This document shows positions 22,204 through 33,817 of a stretch of DNA of 64,000 nt, piece by piece. The notes under the pieces were generated by a model. It saw only the letters and a program-made list of their open reading frames with translations. It was not told the DNA's origin and did no database searches. This DNA comes from Dolomedes plantarius. Lineage: Eukaryota; Arthropoda; Arachnida; Araneae; Dolomedidae. The translations under genes were made by a program, and so were the position numbers. Positions within the stretch are counted from its first letter, which is position 1. Each line of letters begins with the position of its first letter. The DNA is taken from the NCBI GenBank assembly GCA_907164885.2, contig OU015495.1, positions 5,677,772 to 5,741,771 of the forward strand, written 5' to 3'.

Positions 22204-23325
22204 CACAGGCATTGAAAGTTATATTTTGTGGCGTGTTATATTACCCTGTTGAAGAATAACGCCTGTTACTTCCCGAGGCATAAAACTGAGGTTAGTCAAA
22301 CCTGAGAAACGTATAGTTAACCAATCAAAAAAGCACTCAGAGTTACCCGAAGATACTGAATGGTGTAGGTGCCAACTCTTCATTTCAGGGGCATACACTA
22401 AAGCAGTGGTCGGCAAACTCATTTGTCAACAGAGCCAAATGTCAAAAGTACAACGACTAAAATATCTTTTGAGAGCCAAATTTTTTAAACTTAAACTATA
22501 TAGGTAGGTGAATTGTTATTAATTTAATTAGGATACTCCAAAGCTGGCCTTTGCTAAAAAGTCCTCAATCTGAATAAGGTACGTTCGCTGAAGTCGACCC
22601 CTTCTAACTGTTCCATCCACACTCGTCTTGTATACTTATTTCGTCTATCTTCTTTCGTTCATCCTCTCTGTATGTCCAAACCATCTCAACATACCTTTCT
22701 CAATCCTCGAAACTACATCTTCTATCACTCCACAGCGCTCCCTAACATTAACTTAATAAACTGTACTTAAAGTTTTTTTAAGTCTTAGTTAAACTATAGG
22801 TACGTTGAATAAAACTTGAAATGATACTTAATATCGGTATTATTTATTGATAGAATTAAATTGTAAAGTATCCATAAAATTAAATCATGACAAACACTAA
22901 TATGAACAATGGCTTCGCATCTCCTTGGAAAGTTTGGGTAAGTCAAGTTTGTATGTTGTTTTTTATTTTAGGCACGATTCGTGGTTCTCATTAATAAGAT
23001 GAATTCTTAATTTACTCTTGATAAGATTCATTCTTGAAAATGATTGTTCGTATGAATATGTAGACCCGAATAAGAAAGAACAGCAAACACTAGTTTTTTC
23101 CAGCTGATTATATAAGTCAGCAATACTATTCTAGGTGTTAAAAATCATATCTTACTTCTCCAGATCTTTCAAAGCAGACCACTTGTGCTGTGAACTAAGT
23201 TCACATTTGTTTAACTCCAATATTTCTATATCAGCACAAAGACGTTCAAATTTCGAACTCCAGATTTCTTTGTTTTTTAAATCCAGTAACTGCATTTCAA
23301 AGTTTCTAATGTCAATATTAAAGGG

Positions 23326-23504
23326 TTTGGTTTGGTCTGGGAGCGCTACGTCATTTTTTGCTACACGAGGGCTAATTAGACCGGTACCTACTGCTTAAAG
23401 CCGATTCCGAACGGCTACAAGCATCCATGCCGATTGTGGGACTCGAACCCACAGACTCTGGTACCGAAGGCCAACGACCTAGCCATTCGGCCATCAATCG
23501 GCTT
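23326..23504 (-). mobile_element. tRNA-derived SINE (family S2) with 12-bp target duplication
   Basis: AATATTAAAGGG is present on both sides (23314-23325 and 23505-23516), which defines the insertion exactly. On the minus strand a tRNA-like head (23430-23501) is followed by GTAGCCGTTCGGAATCGGC and GCCCTCGTGTAGCAAAA and then a tail. Related copies lie at 11105-11270 (minus) and 52253-52425 (plus). It is younger than the hAT element it interrupts. Confidence 0.92.
23430..23501 (-). tRNA. tRNA-Arg(TCG)-like SINE head, not a functional tRNA
   Basis: A 72-base cloverleaf can be drawn: D stem GGCC/GGTC, anticodon loop CTTCGGT with anticodon TCG, and T arm GTGGG-TTCGAGT-CCCAC. The ends CCGATTG and CAATCGG are complementary, but the last acceptor pair would share a base with the T stem, so the molecule is one base short. 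The anticodon stem also has a C-A mismatch. The A box TGGCCGAATGG and B box GGTTCGAGTCC are perfect Pol III consensus matches. Context shows that it is the promoter part of a SINE. Confidence 0.6.
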
Positions 23505-24742
23505 AATATTAAAGGGAGAAAAATTTAATTCTGTTACAGTAGCATTAAGAGGTTTTTTAACAGAAGCTAACGTCGCTTTGCTGTTTCTGACTTCCTGAAA
23601 CCTGTCGAGAAAAGCTTCCCTAATATTTAAAAGTGTTGTTTTGAAATAGAAAATGTCAATATCAGAATTATTTTCTTGGCGATGTTTCAACAGGCTTGGA
23701 AAGTGAATCTAAGTTTCTCTATCAAAATCTTGAGTAAAAAGAGATAATTTGTTTTTGAATGAAATAACTTCTAACATCGAAAAATTTGTGCATCCTTTCC
23801 CCTCTGGTTTACAATTAAGCTGATTTAGATGAGACGTAACGTCTCCCATGAAATACAATTTCTGGATCCACTGATCGTTCGTTAGTTCTAGATAGTGAAC
23901 ACCCTTCTCAAGGAGAAATGCTTAATTTCTGTTTTTTAAGAAAGCGAAACGTTTCAAAACGTTTTGCTCTTGAAAACCAACGTACCTTGTTATGCAGCAG
24001 AAGATCTGCGTACTCACTCTCCATTTCAACTAAAAATTCTTTAAATTGACGATGATTAAGAGCTTCAGCTATAATGGAGTTGATAATCTTAATCACCAAT
24101 TTCATAACTTCGCAAATTTCTTCTGAAAACGTCTGCGCACAAAGCGCATCTAGATGAATGATGCAATGGTAATGGACTCATTGTAAGTACCTCGTGATTT
24201 TTCTCTCAAAATAGCAACAAACCCGTATCTTACGCCGGTCATAATTTTCGCCCCATCTGTTGAAACAGAGACAATTTTATCGAGTAGAATATGAATTTTT
24301 TTAATGCACTCAATTACAGCATTTGCTATATCCTCTCCACGTATTTGACCTTTGAGTGACAATAATTCTAAATGTTCTTCTTTAGAACCGGTAGATGAAA
24401 TAAATCGTACAAAAAGTGAAACTAGCGCTGTATCATTTATGTCACAAGACTCGTCAACTGCTATTTATAAAGCTAAAACCAATTTAAGATCTTCGACTTG
24501 CTGGTTGGTTATATTCGAAGACAATTTTGTCTAGTCTAGTGTTTTCTACCGGGAGACGCTCTCGGAAGTAATACATTGTAAAACACGATGCAAAGATACG
24601 ACTTTACGATACGCGTTCACGAAGTTTCAATCGCACTGTACTTGCGCGACCGCACGTGGTATTTTGCGGAAGAGCCACACTCAGGGGGCCAAAGAGCCAC
24701 ATGTGGCTCGCGAGCCACGGTTTGCCGACCACTGCACTAAAG

Positions 24743-25640
24743 GCCTTACTCCGAGGTGAGCAAGGCCTTTGGTGTTCGAAGAGGTTTCCCTATTTGATGA
24801 ACTTCTTCGAAATAGGTGTGTGGTTGGCATCTTTTCCAAGAGACCAGTAGGTTTCCTTGTTAGAAATTTTCCGATGTTTATTAATTTACTCTCCACTTTT
24901 TTTCTGGATACGTATACTTATATTTGTGTTTAATACAGTTAGTTTTAATATTCTTTAAATTAAATTTAAATTTTGTTCTTTTGATATTTTATGTCATTCA
25001 TTTTAAGTATCAATACGCATTTACTTATGTAACAATTTCTATTTTTTTTTCAAGGAATTAATTTATGAATAAAATTTTTATTTTTCCTTTCTTATTGAGA
25101 ATTTTTTTTTTACCATCTTGTAAAAACTAAAGTTACTATTGTTTTCCAAACCAAGGATGTTGTTGGTGCCAATGGCTACATTGACAATCGCCAAACGCGG
25201 CCATGAGCGCTCCCTATAATTAGAACAATTCAGTTACTCTCGCACTCGCACATCGTATGGTCGATGTTTCATGTATTGATTTGGTTCATTGTAGATAATG
25301 CGTTTAAGTTAATACTGTAGTTCAAGTCTATTTTAAACTGCCGTTGAAACTGGATAATTAATTCTATCCAAATTATGAAGAAAAAAATGCCTAGGATAGT
25401 AAGCTGAGAAACTAAAGACTGAAATGCCTAAGAAATACTAAAATTTTTTTTTATAGTAAATGAAATTAAGTAAGGATAGGAAAAGATTATGTCCATCAAA
25501 TATTATCTATATAAATCAGAGACAAAAGGAGTGAGTCTATACTAACTGTTTACAATCTATGCTTTACATGGGCTTTTTTTTTTAAACTTTGGATGCCATT
25601 TTCGCTTTTATATTATTCACATAGAATATGTACAAATATA
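24743..25640. other. No recognised feature
   Basis: AT-rich DNA after the hAT element; no supported gene. Confidence 0.5.
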
Positions 25641-25642
25641 TT

Positions 25643-25747
<105 letters not shown>

Positions 25748-26406
25748 ATATATCACAGAACATCAACCGTAGGGCATTAAACTTCTAGAACAGAATTGTT
25801 TTCCAAAAGTACAGATATAAATGATTAGAAAACATTAGATTTTCTATTTTAGATGTTTTGATCACTTTCATATTATTCTCAATGATGGCACTTTCCATCG
25901 AATGTCTTCTCTGCTGGTCATTTCGAGACACTTTCTCCTCACTTACTCGGGAAGTTATGTCGACTAATTGCCACAGCCAAATGGTTTATCCAAAGCCTTG
26001 CACCTCCCCTGCATTGATCTTGTAGTTTCCAGAAAGATGGAACATCCTCTTGTTTATCCGAAAGTCATAAAGGCTGTTCAATTGTGCAAGTTTAAAACAA
26101 AATCGATAGATAAATTAATTTCAATAGATACACTAGTCCAGTATCAAAGACGTTTTAATAGACAAGATTTTTCTTCTAAAATAAATAGTATTACGCTTGC
26201 TCTTTGGTGCAATAAGTCGTGACAATGAACCTTCCTAAACCGAAGCTTATCAACTTAGTGACGCCGCAGCAAACGTTTCAGCCACGTTGGGATTTGTTTT
26301 CATTTCAAATTACTTGTTCATTGTGTCACGAATACGGGCACGATAATATACCAAGTCTTATTCTGGATATGAATCACTACGCAGAAATTCACGATGCTAA
26401 CACATT

Positions 26407-26488
26407 GAATTATTTAATTAAAATAATTTTCTATAAATATGCTGATAATATTTAAATCATGCTCTTTTATAGTTTTAATTTTTACCCA
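26407..26488. repeat. 80-bp repeat shared with 30684-30763
   Basis: GAATTATTTAATTAAAATAA and the following ATGCTGATAATATTTAAATC recur at 30684 with few changes, directly upstream of an R1 repeat there. Confidence 0.8.
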
Positions 26489-27574
26489 AATGAAGTACAA
26501 ATGCATATAAATATTTAAATATGAAGTTCTGGACGCGTGAGATTTGCCAAAAGCAAATGCAGAAGGAATTCGGCTAAAAGCAGAATTTAACACTATGCGT
26601 TTGCAAAGCAGTCATTAAAAAAATACTTATTGAAAAATTTCCCCGCAGCTTAACATTTCGATTGAAGACCTGATGGTCTTAATTTATGGACATAATAAAT
26701 GCCAGTAAATGTCATCCATTTTATGCTATACGATTTTGGGACATTTTAACACCTATATAATATTACAGGGGACAATTCGTAAGATGGAGCACACATAAAA
26801 TTTCTATCATTTTAGCATCTTCAAAAAAATGGATGAATTCTTGTAAAAGTTTAAAAATGCGGAAAATACTGAATATAAATATTTTCGGAAGAAATAAGGT
26901 GTATAGAAATGTTCGATGAAATAAGATATGCTGTGTATATCAAGAAAATACTGGAAGTAAAAATATTATGCAAGATGTTTAAGTTGAAAGCAACTTGTAT
27001 TTTTAAAAGAAGATATAAATCTGCTTTGGCACTACTGACTGAATGTCATTTTCTCCATCGAATATGTTTCGCCATCCAAAAGGGTAGCTTTTGAAGGAAT
27101 ATTATTTATAAAACATAGAACGGAATATCTCTTTCTGTTCTTTTGATGATGCCCATCGTTAAGGCAAGAATATATTAATACACATACCAATACATTTTAA
27201 AGTTTTAAAGTTTTTTCAGGAATAATCATAATTTTGGAAATTTTCAGCGATATGAAATCTTTGTATTTCATAAAATTTTATGATTTTTAGAAAGTTTTCA
27301 AGACATCAAAGGCAATTTGTCTCTATATTTATACAATAGTCCTAAATATGTTTAATTTGGAAAAATGGATTTTACATTGAAGTAAGATTATACGCCTTTA
27401 TACATATCAGTAATTAGCATATTCTGAATTTAATCTAGATTTTTAGGTAAATCGAATACGAATAAAAAAAGACATGTAGGCTTTTCACATCATATCGATT
27501 TTACCACGTCATTGATGATTCAAGATAAATAGTTTAGTTTGTAACGGTGAGTTGTAAGACTTGTTCGTAAATAC
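26489..27574. other. No recognised feature
   Basis: AT-rich DNA; the short open frames at 26909 and elsewhere have no recognisable domain. Confidence 0.5.
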
Positions 27575-27576
27575 TA

Positions 27577-28880
27577 CAGGGTGGCTAATAAATACTGTGA
27601 CAAATATCGAATCATTTAATTACACACAGATGAAATAGAAAATGGAAAATACAACAATATTAAGAACATTATACATGAAAGTTTACCATGAAATAATTTT
27701 ACTCGAATCGACCGCCATCTTTATCGATTACTAAAGATAATCTCTTACGCCACTGTCCTATTGCGGCACGAATCATTTTATGAGGTAATTTGTCCCATTC
27801 ACTCCGTATGGAAGCTTTGAGGGAGTCCAAACTTCTGTGCTGCTTAGCATTTACTTTAGACTCTAAAATCCCTCAAATGCAATAGTCTAAAGGATTTAGA
27901 TCTGGTGAAGAAGGTGGCCAATCTTCTTGCTTGATAAACTTCGGGCAATTGGCATGGAGCCATTCCTGTGTTGTTTTAGATCGGTGGGACGGTGCAGAAT
28001 CTTGCTGAAATATCCAATTCTTTTTGGGATACAATCTGTTAGCATGTGGTAATAAACGTGTAGCCAATACTTCCTGTTTGTAATATTCAGCACTGATTTT
28101 TACCCCTTTATCGATGAATTTCAGAGGCAGTTTTCCATTGTGTGACACTGCAGCCCAAACCATAACAGAATTCTTGTTCTGAAAGCGTTTAACAGTTCGA
28201 AGATTTTCAGGTATATCCTCGAAGGTTGCTGAATATACAACATCATTTTTAGCATTATAACTTTGTTCTGTACAAAACAGCTTCTCATCAGAGAAAATTA
28301 TTTTTTCAACACTTTTGCTACCGTGCCGGTTCAGCAATTTCTTACAACTTTGTAACCTTTTTACTATTTGTGCAGTAGTCAAATCTTGAACTTTTCTTTT
28401 GCGATAAGGGCGAAAACCCAGGTCTTCATTTATGATAAGTTGCATAGTTCTGCGACTGATGTTCTCTTCTGCAGCCATTTTATTTGCAGAAATTGTGGAT
28501 TTCTTCGTATCTTTTCACGAATTCTTTTGATATGTTCTTTTGTACGAACAGTGCGTGGACGACCGGACCTTGGTCGATCTTTACAGCTATTGGTATCCAA
28601 TAATCGATTTATAGTCCTATATATAAACGTCCTATTAAAACCAAGGCATTTTAATTGCTTAAATATTTTACCTGCAGAAAATCCGCGATCAAAAAGCTGT
28701 TTAACCATTAACCTTTCGGCTTCCATCTTTAAAAATATTCTACATGTTTTACTTTAAACAAAAATTGTCTGCGTTTACAAAAAGTTGCCAATCACACAAA
28801 TAGATAGATAAATTGTTTTACCAAACGATTAAAATTAACTCTTACTTTTTGGAGTGTTACAGTATTTATTAGCCACCCTG
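27577..28880 (-). mobile_element. mariner-type transposon, full length
   Basis: A 1304-bp element bounded by TA (27575-27576 and 28881-28882). The left end CAGGGTGGCTAATAAATACT is matched by the right end AGTATTTATTAGCCACCCTG, a perfect inverted repeat over these 20 bases. It holds one transposase gene on the minus strand with two disabling lesions. Confidence 0.93.
27699..28726 (-). pseudogene. mariner transposase with one frameshift and one nonsense codon
   Basis: Starts at 28726 (MEAERLMVKQLFDRGFSAGK) with an N-terminal helix-turn-helix. A one-base frame change near 28490-28500 leads into the frame containing AAEENISRRTMQLII. The catalytic region shows FSDEKLF, FQQDSAPSH and SPDLNPLDY, with 37 residues between the second and third Asp by my count (DD37D, as in the maT group of mariners). 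A TGA at 27873-27875 follows DYCI, where mariners usually have Trp. Translation beyond it is open to TAA at 27699 (ending KDGGRFE). Only two lesions suggest a modest age. Confidence 0.9.
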
Positions 28881-28882
28881 TA

Positions 28883-29659
28883 GTTGTTGCGAGAAAACAC
28901 CACACAATACATTTTAAAAATTACAAACTTATTTAGTAGGCTGAGTTATCAAAAAAAAAGAACACAGTCATCCATGGCAACGCTTGTGTAAAAAAAATTT
29001 CAACAGATGAACCACTGTACGAAAAATAAAATATAATAAAAATACATGTGAAACTTGATGTTACAAGGAGAGCCACTAGTAGACTGCAATTCATCAATTT
29101 CTCCTCTCCGGAATGCAAGCAGGCCAAACGCAAATCGTACTTCGCATACGTCTCTAAGTCCGATTCATCTCTGAGGGAGTACGCAAACTCTGACGTACTC
29201 TGGTCGCCACAAGTTCCTGAAATTATAGCATTTATTGACTAGTATTTCTTCTTTCCTAGACATTTAAGACTTTAAGATGAGAAGTCAGTTCAAAATGATC
29301 AAATACAAATGAAAACAAGAGTGGATTAAAGAGTTATGTCACAATTTTACAAAAATATTTTTTTCGCGTAGATGAAGGCGTTGTGTTTAAATCTCGCACA
29401 GCATCATTGAATATCCATCGATAATGTTTGAGAACCATTATATTTATTAGATACTCTATGATGCTATGCGAGAAACAGACATACTGCACCTTCATCCATG
29501 CAAAAAAACTAGTTTTGAATTATTGTGACCTTCATACACGCGTGTCATCAATTCTTAATATTACAGATAAGTGTTAATAAATCCCGCGCAACAAAATATA
29601 TCAAAACTATGTACGATATCGACTTATACCAAAGTGTACGTAAAATATATCTATAGAAG
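28883..29659. other. No recognised feature
   Basis: Region after the mariner; short unremarkable open frames only. Confidence 0.5.
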
Positions 29660-29789
29660 TAAAAAAATGGAACTGTAGAGACCTATTATAAAGCTGACGA
29701 CTACAAACACTAATTATGGGCTAGTAAAAAAATGGAACTGTAGAGACCTATTATAAAGCTGACGACTACAAACACTAATTAAGGGCTAG
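29660..29789. repeat. Tandem duplication, 65-bp unit, two copies
   Basis: The unit begins TAAAAAAATGGAACTGTAG and ends GGGCTAG. The two copies (29660-29724 and 29725-29789) differ at about one base (TTATGGG versus TTAAGGG). Probably a recent slippage or unequal-exchange event. Confidence 0.92.
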
Positions 29790-30683
29790 GAAAAAAATAT
29801 ATTAATTAACAAAATATAATTTTAACTAATTACATTTCAAATTCTGCGGAGATTTATGGAGATTTTACCTTTCCTTGTCTTCTTCCACTAGTTTTCGTGC
29901 AAGACAATATCATTTATGGGCAAGATAAAAGTCTTCTAAACAATAGATCATGAATTTGTGTACCTAAAATGTGTAGTAAGAAGCGATTTTTACTTACTAA
30001 ATTTTCAAGATTTAATAGAAATGTGATTTTTTTGTGATTTTTATAATTAGCAACTGTTCTAGATATCTGTCGATTATGTAGTAGTTTTAATTGGTATAGA
30101 GTACTAAATGCCATCTAAAAAAATAAGATATCATAAAATGAATTAAAATACATTATTTGACCAAATATATTGTTATCAAATACAGCCACGCAGCAAATAA
30201 TGAATGACGATAACAGTACTTAATTTAAACAACTCTTTAGCTTAACCAAAATCGATGTTAAAGTGAAGCAACATCAAACTTATATCTTATACGAACGAGC
30301 ATTCAGACTCTACCGTAATGGACTGGAACTCAAGATAAAATAAACAGACAATGCTTTAGTTAGAATATTGAGATCTGTTTCGTTACCCTCCTATATAAGG
30401 GTTACCTAAGTATATTTCTTACTGGAATAAAGGATTCATTAATTGGAAATCTTCGACCTTATCTATATCATCATGTAATATACATCAAAGCATTTCCAAA
30501 GCAGTAATTAGCCTTCAAATTAGATTCACTATATGAGTATGTATAATAGCAATTGCTCTCAGAAAACGCTCAAATACCCTGGACGTTTCTTTTAACACTG
30601 AGTACGTCTGTAGCATTCTCTATAACAGTTTGCGAAAATAATTGGAGCGGTCGGAGGTAGTTTAAGCACATTTATATAGTATT
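29790..30683. other. No recognised feature
   Basis: AT-rich DNA without supported genes. Confidence 0.5.
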
Positions 30684-30985
30684 GAATTATTTAATTAAAA
30701 TAATTTGCTATACATACGCTGATAATATTTAAATCATGCTCTTTTATAATTTTAATTTTTACCATGTTTTTATTAACTAGCTTTCTTGTTTGTTCGTTTG
30801 TGTGTATGTTTGTCCGGTACAAATCTTGCAATCGATTTTTAACTAACTTTCCGACTAGCTAGACATTTGAAACTTTTAGAATAGCTCAGAACGCGATGGC
30901 AATGCATTATTTTAATAATTTTGGCCATCTTTAAGCAGTTTTGAATTCATTTTCAGTTAATTTAGTTTTGTAGACTGGAGCAGCC
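30684..30985. repeat. Interspersed repeat R1, copy B, with 80-bp leader
   Basis: 30684-30763 repeats 26407-26488; 30762-30985 repeats the first half of R1 (2113 and 38896), including CCGACTAGCTAGACATTTG and CCATCTTTAAGCAG. It breaks off after GTAGACTGGAGCAGCCATC, where the other copies continue. Confidence 0.8.
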
Positions 30986-31260
30986 ATCCATCGATAAATG
31001 GGGTACCATCTTTACTTATATAAAAGCCTAGAGTAGAAAAAGTGTAGGTAACCATTCCGAGACGGACCAAGTCGGCAACATCTTAACATTGCGAAGCCAT
31101 TTTCTGAAATTTTTCTTGAAAAATAATACCACAAAAGTTACATATTTTGAAAGCTCTTTAAAAAATATGAAAATGCCAAGTGAACACCCTAGCTCAAAAC
31201 CGTTTAGTTTTTGAAATATCTTCGAATTAAAATATCCATTGAAAAGAATCGTTTATTCAA

Positions 31261-31433
31261 TTGAGTCATTCACTTGAATTTCGAATTCATTCTACTCCTT
31301 GGTTTTTCGTATTCTCTTTAAATAATTACATTTTTAATGTTTAATTTTAATGTTAATTAAATTGTGTTTCACATTTTATTTTTATTTTATTGTTGTTTAC
31401 TGCTGTTTGAGTATCGTTTTCAGCAATGCCTGT
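31261..31433. repeat. Left half of a duplication flanking the BEL element
   Basis: TGAGTCATTCACT and TGTTGTTTACTGCTGTTTGA, then TTTTCAGCAATGC, are echoed right of the element at 37067-37178. The target was therefore probably a tandemly duplicated sequence. Confidence 0.55.
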
Positions 31434-31597
31434 TGGAAGCACACGAGACGAGACGAGAATTGAAGACACGATTATGCTTTTTTAAACAATTTATTGCAGT
31501 GGTTGGAGAGATGCTTCTCCGTCCAACGCTGATCAGCGACTGACTCAAAAACGGTCTGCATTGCGCAGATTGAATCAAAACAACATGTAGCGACGCA
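31434..31597 (-). repeat. 3' LTR of degenerate BEL element
   Basis: Plus strand TGGAAGCACACGAGACGAGA to GTAGCGACGCA. Differs from its partner at A/G near 31511, C/G near 31543 and in the terminal bases. The purine tract AAGGTGGGCGGCATGG (minus strand) precedes it. Confidence 0.9.
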
Positions 31598-31745
31598 CCA
31601 TGCCGCCCACCTTGAAAGCTTTAAGAGCTTTCAAAATTACAACATGAAGATGTCTGAAAGAAAAAAGAACAGAATCATTAACTAACAAAAACAATAATGA
31701 ATTGAAATACAAAACACGTAAACTAGAGTTGATGAAATTAACTTG

Positions 31746-32283
31746 TTAAAGTTTGCATAGTTTTGCCACAGCTCGTGACAACATGCCATCTGCAGTTTTT
31801 AATGTTACAACTCGAACTTTCCCATCATGTCCAGGATGCACAGAGGTAACTCTACCGAGTTTCCATTTCGTGGGAGGTAGTTTGTCATCTACAATGAGGA
31901 CAAGATCACCACAAGTTAAGTTCTCTTTTGATTGCTGCCATTTGGATCGTTGCTGCAGTTGAAGAACGTACTCTTTCTTCCATCGATTCCAAAAATGTTG
32001 GACGAGGTTTTAACTGCCATCTGGAAAGTCTGTTTATCTTTGTTGTACTGTAGTCTTGCTCGGGTATAGCTGTTAGAGGTCCACCAGCTATAAAGTGTCC
32101 TGGAGTTAATGCGGTTAAATCGTTGGGATCCTTGGACAATGGGGATAGCGGTCGTGAGTTCAGACAAGCTTCGATTTGTGTGAATACTGTATAAAGTTCC
32201 TCGAAGGTCAGTGTTACGTTGGAGATAATTTTTCTGAGATGTTGCTTCACGCATTTTATGTTAGATTCCCAAAGTCCTCCCAT
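31746..32283 (-). pseudogene. BEL integrase C-terminal part
   Basis: Continues the integrase in a new frame: MGGLWESNIKCVKQHL holds the catalytic Glu, followed by EACLNSRPLSPLS and LTPGHFIAGGPL, typical of the BEL integrase end. A missing C near 32270 causes the frame change from the upstream part. A second frame change near 32000 moves the homology (KWQQSKENLTCGDLVLI, then PTKWKLGRVTSVHPG) to the frame ending with TAA at 31746-31748. The last stretch is the DUF5641-like tail of these polyproteins. Confidence 0.85.
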
Positions 32284-33799
32284 GTGAGGAGCACTTGCGG
32301 ATTAAAGTGCCATTCGATTCCGTTTTCGCTTAAATAACGTGACACTTCATCATTATGTTTATACGATCTGAGAAGTAATGCGAGTTCAGCTTTTAATTTA
32401 CGATTGGCCCCAATGAAGTTAGAGCCACAATCACTATACATGTGTGAGCACTTTCCTCGACGACTGACAAATCTCTTGAGGGCTGCAATGAAACTATCAG
32501 TTGTCACGTCACTGACGAGTTCCAGATGAATTGCCTTTGTTGCAAAACATATGAACAGAGCTAAATACGCTTTTGAACTTTTTGCTCTAGTTGATTTTGA
32601 AATTTTTACAGAAAAAGGTCCGCAGTAGTCAACACCACAATGTGTGAATGGTCGGGATGGGTTTACGCGTGAAGCCGGTAAATCACCCATTTGTTGTGTT
32701 AAGTGTTGAGCTCGATGCCGCTTGTAAACTACACAATTGGCAATGATTCCACGAATAGCTGACCTGGCTGAAACAATCCAAAATTGCTGTGTCAAACATG
32801 CTTGCATTAATTGAGCACCGGCATGTAAATTTTTCAAATGAATATCTTGTAAAATCAATTTTGTTAGAAGATGTCCCTTAGGCAGGAGAATAGGACACTT
32901 TTGTGATTCTGGAACATTCGCATGTCTTAACCTGCCGCCCACCTTTAACAATCCCTCGTGTAACACTGGATTGAGAGACAATAGTTTGCTCTTCGCAGCA
33001 AGTGGTTTAGATTTTTGTAAAGCCTCTAATTCCGCACTAAAACTTTCTGCTTGAGTCTTTCTGACCCACAACATTAAGGCATGGTTAAGTTCCGAGGCAG
33101 TGAGAAATCCAAGATTTCTTTCATTTAACGGTAATTTTATGTTTTTACTGAACCGACAACAATATGCCGTCACTCGTTTTAGCTTTGTTAAAGAAGAATA
33201 GCTTTTCAGAAGATCAAAATCATTTGGTTCTTTCATTGTTTGAGTCACTAGACTTGTAATTCTTTTTTCTTCCCGTTTGAGTTCTATTTCATTATCTTCA
33301 GTACATGTGTGTTCGTGAGAAATGCATTCAATTTTATTAAGAAATGGTGGTCCGTTCCACCATAGATCATGATTTCTAAGTTCGCTTGGACTTATACCGC
33401 GAGAGGCGCAATCTGCTGGGTTTTCCAAACTTGGTACATAATGCCAGATTGCATTTGGCACGAATTCGTTAATTTGTGCAACACGATTGGCTACGAATGT
33501 TTTCCACCTATTAGCAGGCGAATCTAACCACGCGAGAACGATTATCGAATGATTATCGAACGATTTTTATCGAATGAAAGGCTTGTGCCAGAAATTAACA
33601 CGGACATCAATTTGGCTAACAAATGAGCTCCACATAATTCCCATCTAGGTAACGTTAATTTTTTTAATGGAGCTACCCTTGATTTAGATGCGATTAAATT
33701 TACCCTTACATTTCCGCAACTATCTATTGATCGCAAATAGATTACAGCAGCGTACGCTTTTTCAGACGCATCTGAGAATCTATGTAATTCATATTTCAC
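32256..33799 (-). pseudogene. BEL RNase H and integrase N-terminal and core part
   Basis: RNase H begins at HRFSDASEKAYAAV (about 33780). Frame is lost near 33545-33560, where a short repeat GATTATCGAA/TGATTATCGAA occurs, and regained before NAIWHYVPSLENPADCAS (33461). Integrase follows: HAGAQLMQACLTQQFW (zinc-binding His), then NCVVYKRHR where the last zinc Cys reads Tyr, GVDYCGPF (first Asp) and YSDCGSNFIGANR (second Asp). The Cys-to-Tyr change and the frame breaks show decay. Confidence 0.88.
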
Positions 33800-33817
33800 T
33801 GCGCCATTGATTGAGAC

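Larger units (their letters stand above)
22943..24520 (-). pseudogene. hAT transposase relic split by SINE
   Basis: Broken transposase of the hAT superfamily, similar to the domesticated ZBED5/GTF2IRD2 group. Recognisable blocks in order on the minus strand: IAVDESCDINDTALV (first catalytic Asp, near 24450), VSVSTDGAKIMTG (second Asp, near 24250), LLLHNKVRWFSRAKRFE (conserved RW, near 23970), then FLFGSTYSYEQSFSR and NLIKSKLRIHL (C-terminal dimerisation region, near 23050-22990). Frames change and stops occur between the blocks, for example at 23908 and 23170. No BED zinc finger was seen, so the N-terminus is deleted. A SINE interrupts the gene at FNI within codons near 23325. Confidence 0.88.
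22404..24734 (-). mobile_element. hAT transposon (ZBED5/Charlie-like), decayed, with nested SINE
   Basis: Perfect 8-bp duplications CACTAAAG lie at 22396-22403 and 24735-24742. The ends are CAGTGGTCGGCAAACTC and GTTTGCCGACCACTG. GAGCCAAATG at the left and GAGCCACATGTGGCTCGCGA at the right are subterminal. The element is 2331 bp including a nested SINE of 179 bp plus its duplication. It carries a minus-strand transposase relic that lacks the N-terminal region. Confidence 0.93.

Noticed and set aside
23430..23501. A genuine tRNA-Arg gene
   Set aside because: One base short, a mismatch in the anticodon stem, and embedded in a SINE with its own target duplication.
31916..32254. 112-codon minus-strand ORF in the degenerate BEL
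   Set aside because: Mostly a shadow of the integrase frame; only its last part is a genuine continuation after a frame change, and that is described with the integrase.
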